Positions 54,059-63,841 of a stretch of 64,000 nt of DNA are shown here, in pieces (the first letter of the stretch is position 1; every line of letters begins with the position of its first letter). This DNA is from JAFDZV01 sp035549015 (GTDB lineage: Bacteria > Bacteroidota > Ignavibacteria > OLB7), in the NCBI GenBank assembly GCA_035549015.1, contig DASZRW010000003.1, positions 9,113 through 73,112 on the forward strand. The letters run 5' to 3'. The position numbers were made by a program, and so were the translations under genes. The notes below the pieces were generated by a model, which saw only the letters and a list, made by a program, of their open reading frames with translations, was not told the DNA's origin and did not search any database.

Positions 54059-54434
54059 GCGGACGGTTGGAGGGATTGGGCGGAACCGATCGCCGGAACG
54101 GAGCGCCGGCATCCGGGCCCAATATATGGCGCGGCACCTATTGAGAGGATTGTCCGTCAATTCTCAACGGTGGATTCCCCCGGTGAAATGCCGGGATGAC
54201 CGGAGAGATCCCGATGGAACGCGGCTCCGGGCCGCGAATCGGCGTTGGCGCGTTCGGCGGCCTGCAGATGCCGTGCCGGCAACCAATTGCTGCGAATGCG
54301 GTTCGGCGCCAATCACTAGATTGCTTTTTCAGATCATACCGAAGCCAGAAATGCGTCATTGTAGCGGCAGCGTCGCCGGGCCTGCATATGGTGCGGCGGA
54401 AATCTGTGGAAGTTCATCATACACCTGACAATAC
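54059..54434. other. Divergent intergenic region
   Basis: 376 bp between the propeller kinase and dnaG. No gene is supported. It should carry promoters for both genes; no clear -7 element was identified. Confidence 0.5.
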
Positions 54435-56381
54435 GTGGCCGGCATCCCCGAGGAAATTGTTGAACGTGTGAAGTCCGAGGTCAACATCGTCGATGTTGTC
54501 TCGGACTATATCCGTCTGCGCCGCACCGGGAAGAACTGGCTTGGGCTTTGCCCGTTTCACGACGACTCCAAGCCGTCGCTGCACGTCGAGCCGGTTCGGG
54601 GCATCTTCAAGTGCTTCGCCTGTGGGAAGGGGGGGAATGTCTTCACATTCCTCATGGAGTTGAACGGGTGGACGTTTCCGGAGACCGTGCGCAACCTTGC
54701 GCAGTCGCTCGGCATCGAGATCCCGGAGGACGAACGCGAACGGAAGGGGTTCAGCGAGCACGAGCGGCTGGCCGCGGCCGTGCGCGATGCAGCGCTCTTC
54801 TTTCAGCAGACCCTCCGCTCGGAGGCCGGGGCCGTGGGGCTCGCGTACTTCCGCAAGCGCGGGTTCAACGACGAGACGATCATGCGCTTCGGCCTTGGCT
54901 ATGCCCCGGAAGACTGGGAGACGCTGCTGAAGCATCTCAGCCGCATCGGCTATTCCTCCGATGAACTGGAACGCGCCGGCCTGGTGATCCGGCGCGAAGG
55001 ACGAACCGGGCACTACGACCGGTTCCGCGGCCGAACCATCTTCCCGATATTCAACCCCACCGGTCGGATCCTCGGCTTCGGTGCCCGGAGGATGAACGAG
55101 GACCCGGACCAGCCGAAGTATATCAACTCTCCGGACTCGCCGATCTATCACAAGAGCCGCCTGCTCTACGGTCTGTTTCAGGCCAAGGATACGATCCGTC
55201 GCGGCGGTGTGGCCGTGGTTGTGGAAGGGTACGTGGATGTGATCTCGCTTCATCAGGCGGGGGTACGGAGCGCCATCGCAACCTGCGGAACCGCAATGGC
55301 CGCCGAGCATGCGGACCTGATTGCCCGCTACTGTTCGCGTGTCGTGCTGGTGTTCGACAGCGACAAGGCCGGGCAGTCCGCCACCGAGCGCGGCATCGAT
55401 GTGCTGCTGCGCAAGGGGCTTGACGTATCGGTGCTCAGGCTTCCCGATGGTGAGGACCCGGACACGTTCGTTCAGCGGTTCGGTGCGAAGGAGTTCGAGG
55501 GGCGTGTGGAGCGGAGCACCTCCTTCCTGGAGTTCCTTGCGCGGACGATGAAGCAGGCGGGCGATTTCGATGCGCCGGATCGTGCGGCCGAAGCGGTGCG
55601 GTCCATCGTGGGAACGATCGCGCTGATCCCCGATGCGCTGAAGCGCGAGCTCTACGCGCAGAAGATCGCGGCGGACTACTTCCTCCCGGAGGCGCTTCTC
55701 GCCGAGGAACTGGATCGCGCGCTCGGAACGCAGGGGCGCAGGCGGCGCGACCTTCCCGCGCGCAGCGTTCCGGACCGCAGGGAGCGGCCCGCACCGGATG
55801 CCGCTTCGTACCAGCCCCATCCCGGCATGGACCTGGTGGCGCAGGGGGATGAAGGGATCTCCGCGCTGGCTCCGCGCAAGCCGTTGGTACGCTCCGAGTT
55901 GCCGGCCGCGGAAGTGGGACTGTTGAGCGTGCTTGTCGAGGGGGATACGCAGATGCTGGAACATGTCTTCGCGCGTATCGATCCCGATGACTTCTCGCAT
56001 CCGCTCACCAAGGAACTGGTGGGATTGATCCTCGGCCACTACGTTAACCAGCGATCGTTTTCGATCGATGAGTTGGTGATGGAGGATCTTTCATCCGACC
56101 TGCGCGATCTTGTCACGCTGCTGGCCATCGAGCAGGAGTCCATCTCCACATACTGGTCGCGGCAGGATATCGATACCTCGCCGCCGAATCCGTGGAGGGT
56201 GGCTCGCGACTGCATGATCCGCATTGTCAGCGAGCGTCTGGAGCGCGAGACCCGCAGCCTGCAGGGGCGGACCGCTGAGTTCGACCCCCAGGTCAAACTC
56301 GAGCATGAGGATCAGGTGCTGGTGAGGATTCGCCAATTGACGCGCGAGCTGGAGGATCTTCGCCGTGCCGTGCTGAGCTGA
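54435..56381 (+). CDS. dnaG: DNA primase
   Basis: 648 aa. The N-terminal CHC2 zinc finger has ligands in LGLCPFHDD (about residues 38-41) and KCFACGKGG. The TOPRIM domain shows VVVEGYVDVISLHQAG and LVFDSDKAGQSATERG. The C-terminal third has the helical DnaB-interaction region (about 490-640). It makes RNA primers for replication. It starts with GTG, with no convincing ribosome-binding site. No rpoD or other macromolecular-synthesis gene is adjacent. Confidence 0.97.
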   Translation: MAGIPEEIVERVKSEVNIVDVVSDYIRLRRTGKNWLGLCPFHDDSKPSLHVEPVRGIFKCFACGKGGNVFTFLMELNGWTFPETVRNLAQSLGIEIPEDERERKGFSEHERLAAAVRDAALFFQQTLRSEAGAVGLAYFRKRGFNDETIMRFGLGYAPEDWETLLKHLSRIGYSSDELERAGLVIRREGRTGHYDRFRGRTIFPIFNPTGRILGFGARRMNEDPDQPKYINSPDSPIYHKSRLLYGLFQAKDTIRRGGVAVVVEGYVDVISLHQAGVRSAIATCGTAMAAEHADLIARYCSRVVLVFDSDKAGQSATERGIDVLLRKGLDVSVLRLPDGEDPDTFVQRFGAKEFEGRVERSTSFLEFLARTMKQAGDFDAPDRAAEAVRSIVGTIALIPDALKRELYAQKIAADYFLPEALLAEELDRALGTQGRRRRDLPARSVPDRRERPAPDAASYQPHPGMDLVAQGDEGISALAPRKPLVRSELPAAEVGLLSVLVEGDTQMLEHVFARIDPDDFSHPLTKELVGLILGHYVNQRSFSIDELVMEDLSSDLRDLVTLLAIEQESISTYWSRQDIDTSPPNPWRVARDCMIRIVSERLERETRSLQGRTAEFDPQVKLEHEDQVLVRIRQLTRELEDLRRAVLS

Positions 56382-56669
56382 TCCCCCATCGATCACGATC
56401 CGGAGTTGCATCTTCCGGGCAACTGCGTCCAACAGGAGAACCTTCCACGCCGAGCCGATGAAGCAACGTTGCGCGGGGCACTGCTTCACCATTGCATGAT
56501 TGGCGGAGCATGTGGAGATTGGCCAACGAAACCCGCAGCATTGCGCCCACGCAGATGGGGCTCCGGCGCGAACGCCTTCCCGCAGCGTGCATGGCTTCGG
56601 TCGCGATCCGTTGAAGATCGGCCGTTCCGTAATTGCATGGCGGCTCCAGCCCGGCTAACTTGATCAGAC

Positions 56670-58928
56670 ATGACGTTTCTTCGATCCCGATATATCGCAA
56701 TCCCTGCTCTGCTGGGCGCCCTTGGATTTGGGGCCTGCCAGACCACGCGGAACTTCACCACCTACTTCAATCTGTTCTACAACATGGAGCGGATCATGGA
56801 TGAGGTGGAGGAGGAACTGCTCTACATCCGCGAGCAGAAGACGCCGGAGCCGGTGTACTACGTTCCGTTCGACGATCTGGAACGGCGCGACGTGAAGTTC
56901 TACAATCACCTCGAGCGCCGGTCCATGAACAACGAGGAGATGCGCGCGAACAAGGTGAAGCTGGATTCGATCCTGATCAAGGGATCCAAGCTGATGGCGC
57001 GCGACGCAAAGAGCGACTATCTGCCGGACGCCGTCTACTATATCGGCAAGACCTACTTCTACGAGCGCGAGTGGTACCAGTCGCAGAAGAAGTGCGAGGA
57101 GTTCATCGCCGGCTTTCCCGGAAGCAAGTGGTATCCGGATGCGCACCTCGTCCTCTCCATGGATCTGATGCAGCAGGGGAAGGTGGCGGAGGCCTCCGTA
57201 ATGCTGAGCCGGACGATCGATGTCGGCTGGGCGCACGAACGGCGCGATATCCTGATCGATGCATTCCGTCTGAATGCCGATCTGCAGCTTGGCGAGGGAA
57301 ATTTTGCCGAGGCGCTTCGGCCCTACGAGCGCGCGATGGTTCTGAGTTCGGACGATGAGGACAGGGCGCGGTGGGAGTATGAGATCGGCCTCCTCTATTT
57401 TCGCCGGCAGGATTTCAAGAGCGCGATCGAGGCATTCAACCTCGCGGAGAAGGAGTATTCTCCGGACGTTCTCACGCAGTTCGAGATCGGGATGCAGCGT
57501 GCTGCTTCGGATCGCGCGCTCGGGGATTACGATGCGGCTGCGAAGCAGCTGGCGAAGCTTCGCAGCAACGGCAACTACCAGCCGTGGTATGGGCTGGTCG
57601 ATCTCGAGGTGCTGAATCTCGCCGCCACCCGCCCCGGCGGCGCCGCAGCCAGCGATGCGGAACTTGCGCGCGTGGACTCCATTTCGCCCGGCAAGTTCTA
57701 CTCGGCGTATGCCGTATACGAGCGTGCCGTGCGGGCATTCCGCGGCGGCGACTTCAAGACCGCTCTGGAGAACTTCACGAAGGCGAAGGTGTCGCCCGCC
57801 CCGTTCCAGCGCCGGGCGCAGCGCTACGCCTCTCTTCTGGATCGCTACTTCGAACAGGGAGGAAAGGCCAACGTGCTGACGCAGGGCTTCGAACCGGCCA
57901 ACTATCCGGATTCGTTGAAGCCGGCGGTTGCCGAGGCGTACTACAACGTTGCGCGCGTCTTCTCGTCGCTCGACATCCGCGACTCGATGCTGCGGTACTA
58001 CGATCTCTCCTACAAGTGGTCGGGGGTCGGCAGCAAGGAGGGGGCGCGCGTGATCTATGCGCGCTCCACGATGGCCCGCGATTCAGGGCGCAGCAACATG
58101 GCGGATTCGCTGCTGGAGCAGATCGTGAGCGACTACCCGCTCACCGAGTATGCCGTGGACGCCCGCAGGCACCTGGGCTACACGGAGGCGGAGATGATCG
58201 ATACGGCAAAGGATATCTACAACTCCGGCGTCAGCCACATGAAAGTGGGGGAGAACGCCCAGGCTCTCGCGATGTTCGAACGGCTGGTGATGAATTTCCC
58301 AAAGTCATCCTACGCGCCCCGGGCCTACTACGCCATCGGGCTTCTGTACGAGAAGACCCTGGACAACCTGGACAGCGCCTACAGCTACTACGGGCGCCTG
58401 ACGGATCTCTATCCAACAAGCGATCAGGCGCTGGCGGTTGCGCCTCTTCTTCAGGCAGTGAACGTGCATCGTATGCGTTCACCGCACGAGAGCCAGCCGC
58501 AGAATGACGGCACCGGCGTGAACATGGATTGGATGAAGGACAATCCGCCGAACATTCCGGACGAAGAGCCGGATGTGCTGATACCGCTCAACGGTGACAC
58601 ATCGAAGCTGCAGCGGCGTCCAAGCCCGCCGAAGCCGAATGGCGCGGTGAAGCCGTCCGGTACGGCGCCGGCAATTCCGTCCGGCTCCGGAGGCGGCCAG
58701 CAGACTCTGCCGGCGAACGGCAAGGGAACCGGCAACGCACCGAGCGGCAATCCTTCCGGTGGTACGGCGCCCGGAGGTACAACACCCGGAGGTACGACTC
58801 CGGGGGGTACGGCGCCATCGGGGGGTACTCCGCCCGGTACCACGCCCGCCAATCCGAAATCGGGTGGCACCACGCCGGATGGTTCGGACGACAAGGGGAA
58901 GAAGTCCGGCGTCCCGAAGAAACCGTAA
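56670..58928 (+). CDS. TPR lipoprotein, PorW/SprE-like T9SS component
   Basis: 752 aa. Lipobox LGFGACQTTRNFTTYFNLFY (Cys about residue 23) is followed by TPR repeats throughout (for example AEAYYNVARVFSSLDIRDSM). The N-terminal NMERIMDEVEEELLYIREQK is like the start of SprE/PorW, TPR lipoproteins required for T9SS and gliding in Bacteroidota. The C terminus, from about residue 645, is Pro/Gly/Thr-rich with repeats of GGTTP type. The presence of a T9SS cargo in this window supports the assignment, but it remains inference. Confidence 0.8.
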   Translation: MTFLRSRYIAIPALLGALGFGACQTTRNFTTYFNLFYNMERIMDEVEEELLYIREQKTPEPVYYVPFDDLERRDVKFYNHLERRSMNNEEMRANKVKLDSILIKGSKLMARDAKSDYLPDAVYYIGKTYFYEREWYQSQKKCEEFIAGFPGSKWYPDAHLVLSMDLMQQGKVAEASVMLSRTIDVGWAHERRDILIDAFRLNADLQLGEGNFAEALRPYERAMVLSSDDEDRARWEYEIGLLYFRRQDFKSAIEAFNLAEKEYSPDVLTQFEIGMQRAASDRALGDYDAAAKQLAKLRSNGNYQPWYGLVDLEVLNLAATRPGGAAASDAELARVDSISPGKFYSAYAVYERAVRAFRGGDFKTALENFTKAKVSPAPFQRRAQRYASLLDRYFEQGGKANVLTQGFEPANYPDSLKPAVAEAYYNVARVFSSLDIRDSMLRYYDLSYKWSGVGSKEGARVIYARSTMARDSGRSNMADSLLEQIVSDYPLTEYAVDARRHLGYTEAEMIDTAKDIYNSGVSHMKVGENAQALAMFERLVMNFPKSSYAPRAYYAIGLLYEKTLDNLDSAYSYYGRLTDLYPTSDQALAVAPLLQAVNVHRMRSPHESQPQNDGTGVNMDWMKDNPPNIPDEEPDVLIPLNGDTSKLQRRPSPPKPNGAVKPSGTAPAIPSGSGGGQQTLPANGKGTGNAPSGNPSGGTAPGGTTPGGTTPGGTAPSGGTPPGTTPANPKSGGTTPDGSDDKGKKSGVPKKP
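58768..58850 (+). repeat. 15-bp in-frame minisatellite in the PorW-like C terminus
   Basis: Units close to CCCGGAGGTACAACA recur about five times, encoding PGGTT/PGGTA pentapeptides. It lies in the disordered tail. Confidence 0.8.
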
Positions 58929-59055
58929 GGGGAACACGTTCCGGACATCGGGGAGTCGTCTCGGCCGGCGACGTGCGGTATCCGTAGAACGCCACACAGG
59001 ATGCCTCCGCTCTCCGACGCATGGTGCAGGATAGTGCACTCCATCAGCATTGCTT

Positions 59056-59087
59056 CGTGCCTTCCGGGCGTTTGCCGGGAAGGCACG
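59056..59087 (+). terminator. Strong hairpin between the PorW-like gene and pyrK
   Basis: CGTGCCTTCCGGGC (59056-59069) pairs with GCCGGGAAGGCACG (59074-59087) with one mismatch and a GTTT loop. There is no T tract. It could terminate the PorW-like gene or act as an attenuator for the pyr genes. Confidence 0.5.
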
Positions 59088-59240
59088 TCCATTTCGGGCG
59101 GACGGCCGTGGAATCGTTGCGGCGCCCCGCGCGCCTGCTGCGCCGTGAAGCGCGGCGGCGCGGCGCAAAGCGTGGCCAACAGCTTCTCACAAACATTCCC
59201 CCGGGCGGGCATGCGTTGAATTCCTAAATTGGCGTCCACC

Positions 59241-60029
59241 ATGTTTCAGGAGACCGTTTCCATACTTCGTTCCGCGCGGGTCGCGGAGAATGTCTACACG
59301 CTGGAGTTCGTCTCGGAGCGCATCGCGCGCGCGACACAACCCGGCCAGTTCCTCAATCTCAAGCCGGACGATTCGTTCGATCCCCTCCTGCGGCGTGCAT
59401 ACAGCGTGCATCGCATCCGCGAGGACCGCGTTGAGGTGATCTTCAATGTTGTCGGCAGGGGGTCGCGTATCCTTGCGGCGAAGGAGCCGGGCGATCCGCT
59501 CGATGTGATGGGCCCTCTCGGAGTGCCGTTTCACTACGAGGGAGAGTATGCCACCGCCATTCTTGTGAGTGGCGGCGTTGGCATTGCGCCGATGCCGATC
59601 CTCGGCGACAGACTGGTGGCCATGGGGAAGAGCGTCGTGAATATCCACGGTGCGAGAACGGCCGGCATGATTGCCAACGATGGCCGGCTGATCAATCCGA
59701 TATTCGCCACCGACGACGGCTCCCTTGGATTTCACGGCAATGTGGTGGGCGCGCTCGATGCATGGCTGCACGACCAGAGCGCCTCGAACGTCCGTCTCTT
59801 CGCCTGCGGTCCCAACCGGATGCTCGGTGCCCTGGGCGAATACTGCAATGCACGCGGGCTTTCGCTGGAGGTGTCGCTGGAATGTCAGATGGCATGCGGC
59901 ATCGGAATCTGCCAGGGTTGTCCGGTGGAGATGGCAACCGGCGATCGCAAGTACACATTGGTCTGCACCCACGGCCCGAACTACGATATCAACGATATCG
60001 TGCTGGACTCGATCCCCTCGGTGCATTGA
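59241..60029 (+). CDS. pyrK: Dihydroorotate dehydrogenase electron transfer subunit
   Basis: 262 aa. A ferredoxin-reductase-type FAD domain (RRAYSVHRIREDRVEVIF) and NAD domain (ILVSGGVGIAPMPILGDRL) precede a [2Fe-2S] cluster with Cys ligands in ECQMACGIGICQGCPVEMA and a later Cys in LVCTHGP. It passes electrons from PyrD to NAD+ in pyrimidine synthesis. pyrD follows after 109 bp. ATG 59241 is chosen over TTG 59229. A TAAATTGG element (59225-59232) lies so close that the transcript may be almost leaderless. Confidence 0.95.
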   Translation: MFQETVSILRSARVAENVYTLEFVSERIARATQPGQFLNLKPDDSFDPLLRRAYSVHRIREDRVEVIFNVVGRGSRILAAKEPGDPLDVMGPLGVPFHYEGEYATAILVSGGVGIAPMPILGDRLVAMGKSVVNIHGARTAGMIANDGRLINPIFATDDGSLGFHGNVVGALDAWLHDQSASNVRLFACGPNRMLGALGEYCNARGLSLEVSLECQMACGIGICQGCPVEMATGDRKYTLVCTHGPNYDINDIVLDSIPSVH

Positions 60030-60138
60030 TTCGCAGTGCAACCCGGTGAGGCCGGCGCCGCGGGTCGAACCATGATGCTTCATCCTGCGGCCCCTCGCAT
60101 CCTTCCCGATTCGTCAATCACAAAGGCACGCATCTCTC

Positions 60139-61086
60139 GTGGCATCTACCGAGATCACGATCCGCAACGTAACGTTCAAGAACCCCGTGCTTACCGCGTC
60201 GGGCACATTCGGCTATGGGCTGGAGTGCGAGTCGTTCGTGGATGTGGCGGAACTTGGCGCAGTGGTTACCAAGAGCATCAGCCGGAAGCCGCGCGACGGA
60301 AATCCGCCGCAGCGCATCTGCGAAACAACGGGCGGTATGCTCAACTCGATCGGCCTTGCCAACGTCGGCGTTGACGTGTTCCTCTCCTCCAAGCTTCCAT
60401 TGCTGCGCGAGCGGAATGCAACCGTTGTGGTGAACATCGCCGCAAGTTCCGTGGAGGAATACTGCTACGTGCTGGAGCGCTGCGAGGAGCACGAAGGGAT
60501 TGCCGGGTACGAGATCAACGTGAGCTGCCCGAATGTGAAGGATGGCGGCCTCAATTTCGGTACGCACTGCCCGTCGGTTGCGCAGATCACGCGCGAGCTG
60601 CGCGCACGCACTTCGAAGATGCTCGCGATGAAGCTCACGCCGAACGTAACCTCGATTGCCGAGTTCGCGAGGGCGTGCGAGGGGGAGGGGGCCGATGCCG
60701 TCTCCTGCGTGAACACCTTCATCGGGATGGCGGTGGACATCCACACCAGGCGCCCCAGGATCGCCACGATCACCGGAGGCTACTCCGGGCCGGCGATCAA
60801 GCCGATGGCTCTTGCCAAGGTGTACGAAGTGCGCAAGGCGGTGAACATCCCGATCATCGGCATTGGTGGTATCATGAATGCCGCCGATGCAATTGAGTTC
60901 CTCGTGGTTGGCGCAACGCTGGTGCAGGTGGGGACGGCGTTGTTCATCGATCCCGCTGCCGGCACCGCCATCGCTCGCGGGATTGAAGAGTATCTCTCCG
61001 CCCACGGCATGGCGTCGGTACGGGAGCTGATCGGTTCGCTCGATACCTCCATGCAGCCATCGCTCATCGCCGCCGGTTGGGGATGA
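60139..61086 (+). CDS. pyrD: Dihydroorotate dehydrogenase, class 1B catalytic subunit
   Basis: 315 aa. FKNPVLTASGTFGYGLECES, NSIGLANVGVDVF and the catalytic Cys in YEINVSCPNVKDGG mark a class 1B enzyme; the FMN-binding end is IIGIGGIMNAADAIEFLVVG then GTALFID. It oxidises dihydroorotate to orotate with PyrK as electron partner. It starts with GTG and has a typical length for the family. No other pyrimidine gene is visible. Confidence 0.97.
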   Translation: MASTEITIRNVTFKNPVLTASGTFGYGLECESFVDVAELGAVVTKSISRKPRDGNPPQRICETTGGMLNSIGLANVGVDVFLSSKLPLLRERNATVVVNIAASSVEEYCYVLERCEEHEGIAGYEINVSCPNVKDGGLNFGTHCPSVAQITRELRARTSKMLAMKLTPNVTSIAEFARACEGEGADAVSCVNTFIGMAVDIHTRRPRIATITGGYSGPAIKPMALAKVYEVRKAVNIPIIGIGGIMNAADAIEFLVVGATLVQVGTALFIDPAAGTAIARGIEEYLSAHGMASVRELIGSLDTSMQPSLIAAGWG

Positions 61087-61193
61087 GCGCCGGAGTTCTC
61101 CGGCATTGCTTCATCGATTGCATGCACCTTCGTGCCGGGGCAACGCGTGCCTCCATGGCGGCCGGTCATCATTCATAACCAATACCTTCCCTC

Positions 61194-63605
61194 GTGGCCA
61201 AGCTTACACTGAAGCGCGTCGGTGACGGCGGAACGATCAACCTGTTCAACGAGGGGACTCCATCGGACGAGACCCCGCAGGCTTCTGCGCCCGGAACGGA
61301 ACTGCCGGCGGGGCAGGGGATGGAGCACCACGACGCCCGGCACAATGCGCCGCCGCCGCTCTCCGCGGACTTCGTCAACGATCTCAACGCGGTTCAGCGG
61401 GAGGCCGCAACCACTATCGACGGACCGGTGCTGATCGTGGCCGGAGCCGGCTCTGGCAAGACCCGGGTTCTCACCTATCGCATCGCCTATCTGCTGGCCC
61501 GCGGCGTTCGCCCATGGAACATTCTGGCACTGACCTTCACGAACAAGGCTGCCGGCGAGATGAAGGAACGCATTGCACGGCTGGTTGGCGAGGAGCGCGC
61601 TCGCCCGCTCTGGATGGGCACCTTTCACTCCGTCTTCAGCCGGATCCTTCGCCGCGAGGCAACGGTGCTGGGCTACACATCCAGCTTCACCATCTACGAT
61701 ACCGACGACTCCGTCTCCGTGGTTCGCTCCGCGATGAGCGAGTTCGGCCTCTCCACCGCGGACTTCTCTCCCAAGATGATCCATTCGCGGATCTCCGCTG
61801 CGAAGAACGCCATGGTGAACCCCACGGTGTATCGCAACCGTGCCGCCGATCAGCTGGAGCAGAAGATCGCCTTCGTCTACGAGAGCTACGAGCGCCGCCT
61901 GCATGCAAGCAATGCCATGGACTTCGACGACCTGCTGGTACGGACGATCGATCTCTTCGAGAAGCATCCGGAGGTGGCGGCCAAGTACCAGAACCTGTTC
62001 CGCCATATCCTGATCGATGAGTACCAGGATACCAACCGCGCGCAGTATACCGTGGTGAAGATGCTCGCGGAAGTGCATCGGAACATCTGTGTGGTGGGAG
62101 ACGACTCGCAGTCCATCTACCGCTTCCGCGGAGCGGATATCCGGAACATTCTGGACTTCGAGCATGACTATCCGGACTACCGGATCTTCCGCCTGGAGCA
62201 GAACTATCGATCGACGAAGACGATTCTCGCGGCTGCCGATGACGTGATCAAGAAGAACCGGCAGCGGATCGACAAGACGTTGTGGACCGAGAACGACCCC
62301 GGGGACAAGGTGCGCGTGATCACGGTTCGTGACGAGCGCGAGGAGGGGGAGGAGATTGTGCGCCTGATTCAGCTTGAGCAGCGCGCCGGGCGCTCGTTGA
62401 ACGACATCGCGATTCTCTATCGCATCAACTCGCAGTCGCTCTCGGTAGAAGACGCACTCCGCCGCGTGAACATTCCGTACGGGCTGGTGGGGGGCGTTGC
62501 GTTCTACCGGCGCAAGGAGGTGAAGGACGCCCTTGCATACCTGCGGCTGGTTGTGAACGAACGGGACGACGAGTCCTTTCTGCGTGCGGTGAACACTCCT
62601 GCCCGCGGCGTCGGGGAGACCTCCCTGAAGCGCCTGCGGCTTGCCGCGCAGGGACGGAACATATCGCTGTTGCAGGCGGCGCGCCATCCCGAGCAGATCC
62701 CGGATCTCACGCCGCGCGTGGGGACGGTGCTCGGCAAGTTCGCGGAGATGATCGATCTCTACCGCAATCACCTTGAAGACATGTCGCCGGCCGAACTGGC
62801 CGGCACGCTCCTGTCGGAGTCAGGGCTTCTGCGGAGTTACAAGGATGAGGGGACACCGGAGGCGGTTGCCCGCTGGGACAACGTTCAACGCATTCTCTCG
62901 CACATTGCCGAATACGGCGAGTTGAACCCGGAGGCCACGCTCGACGTGTACCTGCAGGAGATTGCGCTGGTGGCCGATGCGGACAGCTACGATGCCGCTG
63001 CCGATCGGGTGACGCTGATGACGATCCATTCCGCCAAGGGGTTGGAGTTCAAGGTGGTGATCGTGGCGGGGATGGAAGAAGGATTGTTCCCGGTTGGCAA
63101 TGCCGCGCAGGATCAGGACGACCTCGAGGAGGAGCGGCGGCTGTTCTACGTGGCGGTGACGCGCGCAAAGGAGAAGCTGTACCTCACGAACGCCGAGCGG
63201 CGATATCGCTTCGGTGAACTGAGCTATCCAACACCGTCGCGTTTTCTCAACGAGATAAGCGACGAGTTGCTGGAGTTCGATTCCACTGCGCCGCCGCGTC
63301 CATCGGCGAGCAGCTTCGGATTCGGAAGCGGCGGCCGGGCACAGCGCGGCGGCTTCAGCACGCGGCGGGCCGGCAGTACGCCGCCGACGACGGAGTCTCA
63401 GATTGCGCCGCAGGAGTTTGCGGATGATTACTCCCAGACGCCGAAGACCCTGCAGGTGGGCGTGCACGTGCAGCACCCCACGTTCGGCCCCGGGCGTATC
63501 GAAGCGATCGTGGGGCGGGGAGACGCAACCAAGATCACCGTACGATTCGAGTCGGTGGGCAGGAAGCAGCTCATGCTCAAGTTCGCCAACCTGCGTCTGC
63601 TCTGA
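61194..63605 (+). CDS. uvrD: UvrD/PcrA superfamily 1 DNA helicase
   Basis: 803 aa. Helicase motifs: I (VAGAGSGKTRVLTYRIAYLL), Ia (LTFTNKAAGEM), II (HILIDEYQDTNRAQY), III (VVGDDSQSIYRFRGADIRNI), IV (LEQNYRST), V (VTLMTIHSAKGLEFKVVIVA) and VI (VAVTRAKEKLYL). The C terminus (about 755-803) is the Tudor-like UvrD domain (VQHPTFGPGRIEAIVGRGD). It acts in repair and replication restart, moving 3' to 5'. It begins with GTG and carries an extra low-complexity N terminus (about 55 aa). A Gly-rich linker precedes the Tudor domain. Confidence 0.96.
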   Translation: MAKLTLKRVGDGGTINLFNEGTPSDETPQASAPGTELPAGQGMEHHDARHNAPPPLSADFVNDLNAVQREAATTIDGPVLIVAGAGSGKTRVLTYRIAYLLARGVRPWNILALTFTNKAAGEMKERIARLVGEERARPLWMGTFHSVFSRILRREATVLGYTSSFTIYDTDDSVSVVRSAMSEFGLSTADFSPKMIHSRISAAKNAMVNPTVYRNRAADQLEQKIAFVYESYERRLHASNAMDFDDLLVRTIDLFEKHPEVAAKYQNLFRHILIDEYQDTNRAQYTVVKMLAEVHRNICVVGDDSQSIYRFRGADIRNILDFEHDYPDYRIFRLEQNYRSTKTILAAADDVIKKNRQRIDKTLWTENDPGDKVRVITVRDEREEGEEIVRLIQLEQRAGRSLNDIAILYRINSQSLSVEDALRRVNIPYGLVGGVAFYRRKEVKDALAYLRLVVNERDDESFLRAVNTPARGVGETSLKRLRLAAQGRNISLLQAARHPEQIPDLTPRVGTVLGKFAEMIDLYRNHLEDMSPAELAGTLLSESGLLRSYKDEGTPEAVARWDNVQRILSHIAEYGELNPEATLDVYLQEIALVADADSYDAAADRVTLMTIHSAKGLEFKVVIVAGMEEGLFPVGNAAQDQDDLEEERRLFYVAVTRAKEKLYLTNAERRYRFGELSYPTPSRFLNEISDELLEFDSTAPPRPSASSFGFGSGGRAQRGGFSTRRAGSTPPTTESQIAPQEFADDYSQTPKTLQVGVHVQHPTFGPGRIEAIVGRGDATKITVRFESVGRKQLMLKFANLRLL

Positions 63606-63805
63606 CGCCCCTGCGCGGTTCGCGGCCGCATGGGGGCCTGAAGCCAAAGCGTCTGCCGGGGCGGTACGGCGTTGGCCGCGCATCACGTATAGTTGCTCCG
63701 CCGGCTGGTTGCGTTCCGTTGCGCAGGCGATCGGCCCCCGCCCTCCAGTAACCACACGTCTCCCTGATCCTCTCGAGCGAGCGCAGACGCAAACCGTAGT
63801 GGGAG

Positions 63806-63841
63806 CCCCGGCAGGAGATTGCTTCTGCGGGGGTGTTCTTT
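63806..63841 (+). terminator. Intrinsic-terminator-like hairpin
   Basis: CCCCGGCAG (63806-63814) pairs with CTGCGGGG (63825-63832) with one bulged G, followed by GTGTTCTTT. It is about 200 bp after uvrD and directly abuts the intron. Confidence 0.72.

Noticed and set aside
58768..58850. CRISPR array
   Set aside because: The 15-bp units are contiguous, in frame, and encode PGGTT repeats; there are no spacers.
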